DNA of 5,016 nt from Candidatus Poribacteria bacterium. GTDB lineage: Bacteria; Poribacteria; WGA-4E; WGA-3G. Within the stretch, counting starts at the first letter, position 1, and the number at the start of each line of letters is the position of its first letter. Location of the stretch: positions 1 through 5,016 of the forward strand of contig RKRO01000344.1 of assembly GCA_007571355.1 (NCBI GenBank), read 5' to 3'. This document shows, in pieces, positions 1 to 5,016 of the stretch. The notes under the pieces were generated by a model. The model was given only the letters and a program-made list of their open reading frames with translations. It was not told the origin of the DNA and did not search any database. The position numbers were made by a program, and so were the translations under genes.

Positions 1-28
1 GTTATCAGTTATAGGTTATAAGTTAAGA
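1..28. repeat. Degenerate GTTATNN heptamer tandem repeat
   Basis: Four consecutive 7-base units read GTTATCA, GTTATAG, GTTATAA and GTTAAGA. The array may continue past the left edge of the window. The first ten bases (GTTATCAGTT) reappear as their exact reverse complement at 137-146, right at the stop codon of the dioxygenase gene, so the 1-146 stretch is bounded by short inverted ends. Heptamer arrays of this kind are simple-sequence repeats in some bacterial genomes. No function can be read from it. Confidence 0.6.
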
Positions 29-145
29 GGGGTTTTGGAAAAGTCCCGTTCTCTGTGAAGGTTTCTACAGAAAACCTCTTTAACTGTGAACTAAAAGATT
101 TTTCATGCCTTGCAGTGAGAGAAAAACCGAACTGAAAACTGATAA
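29..145. other. Short intergenic stretch downstream of the dioxygenase gene
   Basis: No open reading frame or RNA gene is recognisable here. It contains a small inverted repeat, AGGTTT at 59-64 and AAACCT at 72-77 with a 7-base loop. That repeat lacks a convincing T tract on either strand, so I do not call it a terminator. The right end overlaps the inverted copy of the heptamer repeat at 137-146. Confidence 0.5.
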
Positions 146-961
146 CTATTCCCGTTGTGTTTCCCAATCCTTATGCCAGACGAGTGTATTCTGCTGGTCG
201 TTGTTAAGGATGTCGCCAATTTCGAGTGCGTTGAAATAGTCTTCCGGTAAGATGTTCCGTGTGCCGTTGAAGGTGCATCCATCGGGCATGAAACCGCATG
301 TCATTGCGCGCCGGTGTGAGATTGTCATATTTGCACCTGCGCCGTGTGCGACGAGTCCGTTATGCCAGACAATAGCACCGGCAGCACAGGGTGCGGATTG
401 CGGTTCAATCTGTCGCCATTCTGGATAGACGCTGAACAGTGCGTCGATATTTACGCCGATGCCGACGTTCTCAAAGCGTGCGGTTTTATGCGTTCCGGGC
501 AGGTACCACATACAGCCGTTCGCGAGGGTCGCGTCGTCCAATGCGACCCAGAACGAGATTGCATCGCGTGAGTCAAACGACCAGTAGGGTACATCGAGGT
601 GCCATGCGGTGGGGTTGCCGTGTGGTGGTTTAATCAAGGCTTGGTCGTGCCAGATCCGCATCCCATCAACACCGGCGAGTTGGGTTGCCATTTTGCCGAG
701 CCGTGGGTCGTGTATCAATTTTCGCATGTCGGCGTGTGTATCTGCCAATCGGACGCACTGTGTAAAGACGCGTGCATAGAACTGTTTGGCATCCATCTGG
801 TTTGTCATAAACTCGATTGAATTTTCGAGCCGTTCTTCAACAGATTCGTCGGTGCATCGTCGCCATTCTTTGAGTTCGTCGGCATCCAGGAAATTTTCAA
901 TGACGAGAAACCCGTTTTCTTGGTAAAAATCGATGTGTTCTGTGGTGAGTTCGTGTCGCAT
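146..961 (-). CDS. Phytanoyl-CoA dioxygenase (PhyH) family protein, 271 aa
   Basis: This is a predicted cytoplasmic non-haem Fe(II)/2-oxoglutarate-dependent oxygenase that would hydroxylate a small organic substrate while converting 2-oxoglutarate to succinate and CO2. The N-terminus (about residues 6-35, ITE-like helix then YQENGFLVIENFLDADEL) is the usual PhyH opening. The iron-binding triad is visible as H121-x-D123 (AWHLDVPYW) and the distal H206 (LVAHGAGANMTISHRRA), with R217 or R218 placed to bind the 2-oxoglutarate carboxylate. FWVALDD and NGCMWYLPGTHK at 137-159 are typical core strands. The length is normal for the family and no signal peptide is seen. The frame stays open 57 codons further upstream to an ATG at 1132. 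I choose the ATG at 961 because AAAGGAG lies 10 bases before it, family similarity starts there, and the promoter at 1020-1048 lies inside that upstream extension. The substrate cannot be inferred; ectoine hydroxylase and other PhyH relatives share these motifs. The stop is TAG. Confidence 0.93.
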   Translation of the reverse strand: MRHELTTEHIDFYQENGFLVIENFLDADELKEWRRCTDESVEERLENSIEFMTNQMDAKQFYARVFTQCVRLADTHADMRKLIHDPRLGKMATQLAGVDGMRIWHDQALIKPPHGNPTAWHLDVPYWSFDSRDAISFWVALDDATLANGCMWYLPGTHKTARFENVGIGVNIDALFSVYPEWRQIEPQSAPCAAGAIVWHNGLVAHGAGANMTISHRRAMTCGFMPDGCTFNGTRNILPEDYFNALEIGDILNNDQQNTLVWHKDWETQRE

Positions 962-971
962 TTTCCAGGGG

Positions 972-978
972 CTCCTTT
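972..978 (-). promoter_or_regulatory. Ribosome binding site of the dioxygenase gene
   Basis: On the minus strand AAAGGAG precedes the ATG at 961 with a 10-base spacer (CCCCTGGAAA). It decides the start against the upstream in-frame ATGs at 1003 and 1132, which have no comparable purine-rich site in front of them. Confidence 0.8.
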
Positions 979-1019
979 CGTGCTGCGGATTGAGGGTTTG
1001 CATGTGCCCTTTGAAAAAA

Positions 1020-1048
1020 ATTGTAGCATATACGGTATAAATAGACAA
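1020..1048 (-). promoter_or_regulatory. Sigma70-type promoter of the dioxygenase gene
   Basis: Reading the minus strand, the -35 hexamer is TTGTCT (1048-1043; 4 of 6 consensus), the spacer is 17 bases, and the -10 is TACAAT (1025-1020; 5 of 6). TGC directly before the -10 forms an extended -10 element. Transcription would begin near 1012, giving a leader of about 50 bases before the ATG at 961. A run of six T follows the -10 immediately. The site gives the gene its own promoter, independent of the restriction-modification gene upstream. No operator palindrome is obvious around it. Confidence 0.7.
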
Positions 1049-1059
1049 TGGAAAATCTG

Positions 1060-1100
1060 AATCGCGGATGATTACGGGTGACACGGATGGCGCGGATTTT
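1060..1100. repeat. GGATGGCGCGGAT-type interspersed repeat
   Basis: The segment contains CGCGGAT twice (1063-1069 and 1091-1097), separated by GATTAC and GGTGACACGGATGG. It resembles a short repeat found scattered in spacers of several environmental bacterial genomes, where it is often wrongly translated as RITRMARI-like peptides. Here it lies just upstream of the promoter of the dioxygenase gene. It accounts for the odd residues that would be added if that gene were started at 1132. Family membership is from memory and would need a genome-wide match to confirm. Confidence 0.45.
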
Positions 1101-1376
1101 AATGTGTAAGTTTCAGAGTATTCAGAGTCCATCGCGAAAGGTGACGGGACGCGAAATGGTTATGGGCGTAGACGCTGAGCGGGTTCTTGGTGTTTTTTGA
1201 GGCAGGGGGTCGGATTTGGACTCTGAAATTTTTTCATTGGGAAATTTCTCAGGGGCCTAAACCTTGTAGGATTGCGGGTTCTGCCGTTGAAAAAATTCCC
1301 AATTTTCCCAATTTGAGGATAGAGCCTATCTTTACTTGAATACTATAACGCGAGTTACCGCTTGTTTGGACCATAG
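1101..1376. other. Non-coding spacer, no gene seen
   Basis: Neither strand shows a convincing coding frame, tRNA or rRNA. Two weak structures are visible. A direct repeat of TTCCCAATT occurs near 1296-1313. ATTGGGAAAT at 1236-1245 pairs with TTTTCCCAAT at 1303-1312 at nine of ten positions, so it could form a long-looped hairpin. Neither is strong enough to name. Confidence 0.5.
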
Positions 1377-1391
1377 CACCCCTACGGGGTG
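1377..1391. repeat. CACCCC-TAC-GGGGTG hairpin, copy 1
   Basis: This is a perfect 6-bp stem with a 3-base loop, preceded by ATAG. The same ATAGCACCCC-loop-GGGGTG motif recurs at 1427-1441 (loop TAT) and 1606-1620 (loop TAC). Copy 1 stands alone. The other two each open a unit of the tandem duplication. No T tract follows on either strand, so it looks like a REP-type palindrome and not an intrinsic terminator. Confidence 0.7.
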
Positions 1392-1418
1392 CGGTCGCTT
1401 GAATAGACTGGTTGCTAT

Positions 1419-1592
1419 AGATATAGCACCCCTATGGGGTGAAGAAAGTGTTCGAAAAACTGTGTTACGCTGTCCAAAATCCGTTGGGAGCAACTTGGGT
1501 TAAAATAATGATTTTGTTAGATTTGCAAACGGCACGGGTGCCGTCGGGTTTCGCTGCGCTCTACCCGACCTACGATGTATGGGTGGGATGTA
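1419..1592. repeat. Tandem repeat, unit 1 (179-base period)
   Basis: The unit starts with the ATAGCACCCC hairpin (1427-1441). A core follows with GTCCAAAATCCGTTGGGAGC and ATTTTGTTAGATTTGCAAAC. It ends with a GTCGGGT..ACCCGAC hairpin (1543-1569) and CTACGATGTATGGGTGGGATGTA. It aligns without gaps to 1598-1771; by hand I count about 16 differences, six of them clustered just before the GTCGGGT hairpin (1535-1542). Short frames crossing it on both strands look like translated repeat and have no ribosome binding site I would trust. Confidence 0.85.
1543..1573. repeat. GTCGGGT..ACCCGAC palindromic repeat, copy A
   Basis: Seven-base arms (1543-1549 and 1563-1569) enclose a 13-base loop, TTCGCTGCGCTCT, followed by CTAC. 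A second copy (1722-1748) is identical over the 27-base core. A third copy lies inside the restriction-modification gene at 3295-3321. Read on the other strand it gives the VGRVE.xETRHP peptide signature found in many mis-annotated short proteins. Confidence 0.75.
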
Positions 1593-1597
1593 GCCGC

Positions 1598-1771
1598 AGA
1601 TATAGCACCCCTACGGGGTGAAGAGAGTGTTCGGAAAACTGTGTTACACTGTCCAAAATCCGTTGGGAGCAACTTGGGGTATAAGAATGATTTTGTTAGA
1701 TTTGCAAACGGCAAGTGGCATGTCGGGTTTCGCTGCGCTCTACCCGACCTACGAGGTATGGGGGTGATGTA
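1598..1771. repeat. Tandem repeat, unit 2 (179-base period)
   Basis: This is the second copy of the unit at 1419-1592, displaced by exactly 179 bases, with the same order of hairpin (1606-1620), core and GTCGGGT hairpin (1722-1748). Its right end stops 8 bases before the stop codon of the restriction-modification reading frame (1780-1782), so the duplication forms the immediate 3' flank of that gene. The two copies have diverged at scattered positions, which argues for a real and fairly old duplication and against an assembly artefact. Confidence 0.85.
1722..1752. repeat. GTCGGGT..ACCCGAC palindromic repeat, copy B
   Basis: Arms at 1722-1728 and 1742-1748 enclose the same 13-base loop as copy A. 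It is embedded in unit 2 of the tandem duplication, directly downstream of the restriction-modification gene. On the minus strand no U-rich tail follows the stem, so termination there is possible only by a factor-dependent route. Confidence 0.75.
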
Positions 1772-1779
1772 TCCTCTCA

Positions 1780-2439
1780 TCACTTATCTGAAAACCCGCT
1801 TTGATGCATTTCGTCAGTAATCACTTCAGCAGGTAAACCCTCAATAATCCGTGTGGACTCGACGCTGACATAGATAATCCGCTCTATTGCCGTGATGAGG
1901 TCGCGGGGATCGGCAAACCAGCCGTTCGGGTCGTTGACGATGCCGCTGTCTTTGTCTTGGGTGATTTTGTAGCGGTCCATAAACCAATCCAACGGGGTTC
2001 TGCCGTTGACGACATAACGATGGGCTTCTTCTGGGATGCCGGATAAGTGGATGTGCTCGTTGACAATAAGCGTCTCTTTTGTGTTTTTATCGGTGTAACG
2101 CATCGCTTTCTGACTTAACCGATAATGTTCGGGTAAGGGTTCGCCATTGCCTGAAAATATGAGTTTTAAGGGGTATTGTTCGCAGGTTTCGTAATTGAGG
2201 TGGAGGGAGGCGAGTAACGCGCCGGCTTCGGCGAAGGCGTGGAAGTCGGGAGCATAAGGGATACGGGGGATCATCTTGGAGAGGTCGTTTGCAAATTCTT
2301 CCCGATAACGTTGGGCGTGTAGGATGCCGTAGACGTAGTCAAAGATGGCATCTTTGGTGATGGAATCGTCTTTATAATGCTCTCGGAAGGCACGCAACGC
2401 CGTATCCGAGATGTTATCTATGCGATTTACCCCCCCCAT
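1780..2439 (-). CDS. Type ISP restriction-modification enzyme, C-terminal fragment (frameshifted from the upstream frame)
   Basis: This 219-residue frame carries the end of the C-terminal specificity (target recognition) domain of a Type ISP enzyme. Family hallmarks are NISDTALRAFREHYKDDSIT (8-27), IFDYVYGILHAQRYREEFAN (33-52), PRIPYAPDFHAFAEAG (58-73), YVVNGRTPLDWFMDRY (142-157), GIVNDPNGW (166-174) and VESTRIIEGLP (193-203). In intact relatives this sequence is continuous with the methyltransferase and DNA-recognition part, which here lies in the overlapping frame that ends at 2414. The nominal ATG at 2439 sits at the edge of the G8 run and has no Shine-Dalgarno before it (ACTTAACATAG precedes it), so independent translation is unlikely. 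It is best read as the 3' part of one gene split by a one-base change. Conservation across the whole fragment suggests the break is recent, reversible or an artefact. The stop is TGA. Confidence 0.88.
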   Translation of the reverse strand: MGGVNRIDNISDTALRAFREHYKDDSITKDAIFDYVYGILHAQRYREEFANDLSKMIPRIPYAPDFHAFAEAGALLASLHLNYETCEQYPLKLIFSGNGEPLPEHYRLSQKAMRYTDKNTKETLIVNEHIHLSGIPEEAHRYVVNGRTPLDWFMDRYKITQDKDSGIVNDPNGWFADPRDLITAIERIIYVSVESTRIIEGLPAEVITDEMHQSGFSDK

Positions 2440-5016
2440 CTATGTTAAGTAAATCTATAGGTGGTTGGGATACACCGTCATACTTCTGATATGAATATCT
2501 CGGAAAACACTGACCATTAAATATTAACTGGTAATCTGGTATTGTATTGATTATTAAAGTGGAAAAAAGTTTTTTTGACCCGATACCGAGGACGCAGATC
2601 GCGTAGTTCTCGCTTGAATTTTCTGGGAAAATCCGATCTATATGATGCTTGCTGTGTATAAATACATAGTTTACATAACCATTTGTTGCTACAAATGGTC
2701 GATATGCTGCTCTTCGAATGTAGTGGGTCTCAAATAAGGTCTTTTTCTTTCGTTTCAGGTTATCCTTAAGATTACCTGACCACTTAATATTCTTGGTATA
2801 ACGGCGAGTTACTTCATCCACCACAAGTCTAGGATCTGCTTCAAATTCAGAAAGGGCAGCAAGATAGTCTTGCGTCATTAAGTGAGCATTCTCGGAGCAA
2901 ACCTGACGTGAGAAGTTGTAAATATATGCGTCCCTGCTAGTTACCAACCCTAGTGAATATAGTTTAAATATTGCGTTATCTGCCTTTCCTGTCTTTGATT
3001 CTTTTGTGCCCAGGGGATAGAAACTTGCAAACGCTTCGCTCCCTTGATTAATCCAATCGTGGTGTTTGTTGGGTGTGATTGTTTGCCAACGGCTAATGCC
3101 TTTTATGGATACTGCTTCGCGGAGTGTTTGTAGTTTGTCTTCGCGGGTGAGGTAGTCGCCGATGTCGTGGTAGTGGATGCGGCATTCTACCCCCCCTAAC
3201 CCCCCCGCAAGCAGGGGGGAATCGGAGGGATCGTCCGCAGGCGGAGGGGAATCAACGGTATTTTCGGTAGCCGAGGCAGCATTAGGGGTTGGGTGTCGGG
3301 TTTCGCGTTGCTCTACCCGACCTACAGAAGGCACTACCCCCCCTTCCCCCCCCGCGAGCAGGGGGGAAGCAGAGGCATTCGGGTTTTTGACGAGGAGTGT
3401 GATGGCGACGGGTGTCCGTGTACCACTTCCGAACACGTTTCCTCCTTCAGAACGGCGTCTTTCTCCGGATGTTCTGGCATCTCCGCGTAGGTGGAGGACG
3501 TGAACGGAACTGAATTCTTCTGACAGACACGCCCGGACTCCTGAATCTACGTTTCCATCAATCCATGAGCCGTTGGTGACGAAGGCGATGATACCTTGTT
3601 TTTCGATTCTATCGGATGCCCAACGGATTGCCATTTTGTAGGTATCGTAGAGGTGCCGTTTATTTGTTACTGTAGCGCGGGCAGCATAGGTTTCGCTAAT
3701 GCGTTGTTCTAGTTCAGGGTATTCCACATTTGGATTGTCGTCTGTAGAACTCCGCTGTCCAGCGGACCACGGTGGGTTGCCGATGATGACTTCAATCGGG
3801 AATTGTTGTTGACGCTCGGCGCGTTCGTTGTTATCGGGGAGCCACTCTTTTGGGAAGAGCGTTGGGGTCTCTGATGTGTTGAGGTTGAAGGTGTCGGTGA
3901 GGACGATGCCGTTGAAGGGTTCGTAAGATATCCCCCCTTCCCCCGCAGGCAGGGGGGAATCGGAAGGATCGTCCGCAAGCAGAGGAGAATCGGAGAAGTC
4001 AGAACCCCCCTTGCCCCCCTTATCAAGGGGGGAATTGGAGGGATCGTCCGCAGGCAGGGGGGAATTGGAACGGCGGCCCCGAAATGCCTCTTCTATGTTG
4101 ATGGCGGCGATGTAGTAGGCGAGGAGGACAATCTCGTTGGCGTGGAGCTCGTGGCGATACTTTCGATCGAGGTCAGAAGGGTGAATCAGGTCAGATTGGA
4201 GCAGGCGCGCGAGGAAAATACCGGCACCTGTGAAGGGGTCTAAGATATGCACGCCTTCATCCGTGAGACTTTTTCCGAATTCGTCTTGGAGCACTTCGTT
4301 GGTACTCTGCAAGATGAAGTCCACGACTTCCACGGGGGTGTAGACGATGCCGAGGCGTTCCGCGTCTTTTTTCAGCGCGGTGGCGAAAAACTTCTCGTAA
4401 AGTTCTAACAGCACCCGTTGTCTGCCTTCACTGTTGTCGATACCGCGGGCTCGCATGCGGACGCTTTCATAGAATTTTTCTAAGTCTCGTGTTTCGTCTG
4501 CAAGTCCGAATTCCCCGAAATCGCTTTGGAGTTTGTCGAGAGCCTTTGCGACGGGGTTCCCGGATGCGAAGTCGTACTGCTCAAAGAGTGCTTCAAAGAC
4601 GGGGCGCGTCAAGATGTGCTGTGCCATCATATCCATAGCGTTGTCGCGCGTGATGGCATCGTTGATAGCGTTTTTCAGTTCTCCGTGGAAGTCGTCAAAC
4701 CATTCTCGGAGTGCCTCGTTTTCCGGGGAGTCCAATAGCCCTTTTATCCGTCCGACGACGCGTCGGAAAATATCAGCGACGTCCTTTGCCCAGCTCTCCC
4801 AGTATTTTCTGTCTCCACATTTCTCCACGATCTTCGCAAATATTGCATCCGGTGGAATATCTATCGGCAAAAAGAGTTGCTCGTTCAAGGTAGCCGGCGG
4901 GTGATCTTCGTTACCGCCATTCTCCTGCATGCCATATCCACTGAAGATGACCCTATCTGTCGGTGTGGTATTGAGGTCGATTCGGTTGATTTCAGCGTTG
5001 AGTCTATCGTCATGGG
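2414..5016 (-). CDS. Type ISP restriction-modification enzyme: coupler, N6-adenine methyltransferase and specificity region (5' end outside window)
   Basis: This is part of a large single-chain enzyme that combines nuclease, ATP-driven translocase, adenine methyltransferase and DNA recognition (LlaGI/LlaBIII type). The first in-frame ATG is at 4930, but the frame stays open to the edge. The upstream residues (HDDRLNAEINRIDLN) resemble the end of the helicase section in relatives, so 4930 is not the true start. Numbering from that ATG, the coupler covers about 25-150 (AKIVEKCGDRKYWESWAKDV, ITRPVFEALF-like stretch). FYESVRMRARGIDNSEGRQR and GIVYTPVEVVDFIL (194-207) lead into methyltransferase motif I DPFTGAG (231-237) and motif IV NPPW (385-388). 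HDIGDYLTREDKL (588-600) opens the specificity part. Two low-complexity insertions occupy about 288-333 and 518-580. The frame ends five codons after a G8 run, where homologues continue in the frame at 1780-2439. Intact relatives run to roughly 1,600 residues; the window shows about the second half. Confidence 0.92.
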   Translation of the reverse strand, partial: HDDRLNAEINRIDLNTTPTDRVIFSGYGMQENGGNEDHPPATLNEQLFLPIDIPPDAIFAKIVEKCGDRKYWESWAKDVADIFRRVVGRIKGLLDSPENEALREWFDDFHGELKNAINDAITRDNAMDMMAQHILTRPVFEALFEQYDFASGNPVAKALDKLQSDFGEFGLADETRDLEKFYESVRMRARGIDNSEGRQRVLLELYEKFFATALKKDAERLGIVYTPVEVVDFILQSTNEVLQDEFGKSLTDEGVHILDPFTGAGIFLARLLQSDLIHPSDLDRKYRHELHANEIVLLAYYIAAINIEEAFRGRRSNSPLPADDPSNSPLDKGGKGGSDFSDSPLLADDPSDSPLPAGEGGISYEPFNGIVLTDTFNLNTSETPTLFPKEWLPDNNERAERQQQFPIEVIIGNPPWSAGQRSSTDDNPNVEYPELEQRISETYAARATVTNKRHLYDTYKMAIRWASDRIEKQGIIAFVTNGSWIDGNVDSGVRACLSEEFSSVHVLHLRGDARTSGERRRSEGGNVFGSGTRTPVAITLLVKNPNASASPLLAGGEGGVVPSVGRVEQRETRHPTPNAASATENTVDSPPPADDPSDSPLLAGGLGGVECRIHYHDIGDYLTREDKLQTLREAVSIKGISRWQTITPNKHHDWINQGSEAFASFYPLGTKESKTGKADNAIFKLYSLGLVTSRDAYIYNFSRQVCSENAHLMTQDYLAALSEFEADPRLVVDEVTRRYTKNIKWSGNLKDNLKRKKKTLFETHYIRRAAYRPFVATNGYVNYVFIHSKHHIDRIFPENSSENYAICVLGIGSKKLFSTLIINTIPDYQLIFNGQCFPRYSYQKYDGVSQPPIDLLNIDGGGKSHR
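2430..2437 (-). other. Homopolymer G8 (C8 on plus strand) at the frameshift junction
   Basis: On the coding strand the sequence is ATAGAT, eight G, then TAAATCGC. With eight G the protein reads NIDGGGKSHR and stops. With seven G it reads NIDGGVNRIDNISDTALR and continues into the conserved C-terminal specificity segment. A one-base contraction (or two-base gain) therefore joins the two frames. The run could be a slippage-prone phase-variation tract, a fixed inactivating mutation, or an indel error typical of homopolymers. The sequence alone does not decide between them. Confidence 0.85.
3191..3379. repeat. In-frame composite repeat insertion 2 in the methyltransferase/specificity gene
   Basis: About 63 residues (518-580 of the minus-strand frame) interrupt the conserved path from RTPVAITLLVKNP to CRIHYHDIGDYLTRE. 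The insert is a mosaic. C-rich hairpin blocks lie at 3190-3219 and 3337-3366 (SPLLAGG.GG peptides). A GGATCGTCCGCAGGCGGAGG segment lies at 3228-3247. Between the blocks is a GTCGGGT..ACCCGAC palindrome at 3295-3321. The total length is a multiple of three and the frame is preserved. The boundaries are inferred from remembered family sequence and may be off by a few codons. Confidence 0.75.
3295..3321. repeat. GTCGGGT..ACCCGAC palindromic repeat, copy C (inside coding sequence)
   Basis: The 7-base arms are the same as in copies A and B at 1543 and 1722, with three differences in the loop (CGCGTTG in place of CGCTGCG). On the minus strand it encodes VGRVEQRETRHP within insertion 2. Its presence in both the spacer and the coding region shows that one repeat family has colonised both. 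Confidence 0.75.
3932..4069. repeat. In-frame composite repeat insertion 1 in the methyltransferase
   Basis: About 46 residues (288-333 of the minus-strand frame) separate INIEEAFRG from YEPFNGIVLTDTF, segments that lie close together in relatives, between motif I and motif IV. The DNA has four related modules, each ending in a GGGGAAT or GAGAAT-type sequence. Two carry GGATCGTCCGCA. One is a perfect 8-bp hairpin, CCCCCCTT-ATC-AAGGGGGG, at 4014-4032. The encoded peptide is Ser/Pro/Asp/Gly-rich (SPLPADDPS, SPLDKGGKGG, SPLLADDPS, SPLPAGEGG), is probably unstructured, and likely loops out of the fold. The insert length is a multiple of three. Confidence 0.78.

Noticed and set aside
59..77. Intrinsic terminator for the dioxygenase gene
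   Set aside because: The stem is only six A/T-rich base pairs with a 7-base loop, and no U tract follows on the minus strand.
344..820. Plus-strand frames opposite the dioxygenase gene
   Set aside because: They are antisense to a complete family-typical dioxygenase with a full metal-binding triad, a ribosome binding site and a promoter.
1606..1620. Intrinsic terminator of the restriction-modification gene
   Set aside because: The GC-rich hairpin lacks a following T tract on the minus strand and recurs as a dispersed repeat, so it looks like a REP-type palindrome.
1419..1771. CRISPR-like array
   Set aside because: There are only two units of about 173 aligned bases with no unique spacers between them. 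This is a tandem duplication, not short repeats separated by spacers.
1439..1820. Short plus-strand and minus-strand proteins across the spacer
   Set aside because: They cross the tandem repeat and its palindromes, have no convincing ribosome binding site, and their peptide content (SGF.ALYPTY, VGRVERSETR) is translated repeat.
2414..2439. Two separately translated, overlapping genes (subunit arrangement)
   Set aside because: No Shine-Dalgarno precedes the ATG at 2439. The first residues come from the G run, and the two parts are continuous in the known enzyme family.
3177..3503. Plus-strand frames opposite the methyltransferase
   Set aside because: They are antisense to conserved methyltransferase sequence and consist largely of translated palindromic repeat.
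3709..4026. Minus-strand 105-codon frame in another phase inside the methyltransferase
   Set aside because: It overlaps the NPPW-containing frame, which has clear family motifs. The alternative frame is Ser/Pro/Thr-rich and lacks any recognisable motif.

Overview
The window holds two minus-strand genes separated by a repeat-rich spacer. Two traits suggest an uncultured, repeat-laden bacterium of the kind seen in marine or sponge-associated lineages such as Candidatus Poribacteria. One is a phytanoyl-CoA dioxygenase family gene, a family often expanded in those genomes. The other is several families of short palindromic repeats that also sit in frame inside a protein (SPLLAGG..GG and VGRVE.RETRHP types). 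This lineage is an inference from general familiarity with such genomes. No marker gene in the window proves it.

Layout from left to right. Positions 1-145 are non-coding, with a degenerate GTTATNN heptamer array at 1-28 whose first 10 bases recur inverted at 137-146. Positions 146-961 (minus) encode a complete 271-residue Fe(II)/2-oxoglutarate dioxygenase of the PhyH family. It has a visible Shine-Dalgarno (972-978) and a good sigma70-type promoter (1020-1048), which together fix its start. Positions 1049-1779 carry no believable gene. They hold a GGATGGCGCGGAT-type repeat, three CACCCC-loop-GGGGTG hairpins and a diverged tandem duplication with a 179-base period.

Positions 1780-5016 (minus) are the downstream part of a very large single-polypeptide Type ISP restriction-modification enzyme (LlaGI/LlaBIII type). 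The reading frame is open through the right edge, so the N-terminal nuclease and helicase parts lie outside the window. Visible parts are the tail of the helicase section, the coupler, the N6-adenine methyltransferase (DPFTGAG and NPPW motifs) and the C-terminal specificity domain. The gene is broken into two reading frames (2414-5016 and 1780-2439) at a run of eight G on the coding strand (2430-2437). Seven G would restore one continuous protein. Two hydrophilic repeat-derived insertions (3932-4069 and 3191-3379) lie in frame inside the methyltransferase and next to the specificity domain.

The two genes are unrelated in function: one is a defence enzyme, the other a small-molecule hydroxylase with its own promoter. 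I do not see a new multi-gene system. The points most worth a second look are the homopolymer split of the restriction-modification gene, which could be a phase switch, a decaying gene or a sequencing error, and the invasion of its coding sequence by palindromic repeats that also occur in the adjacent spacer.
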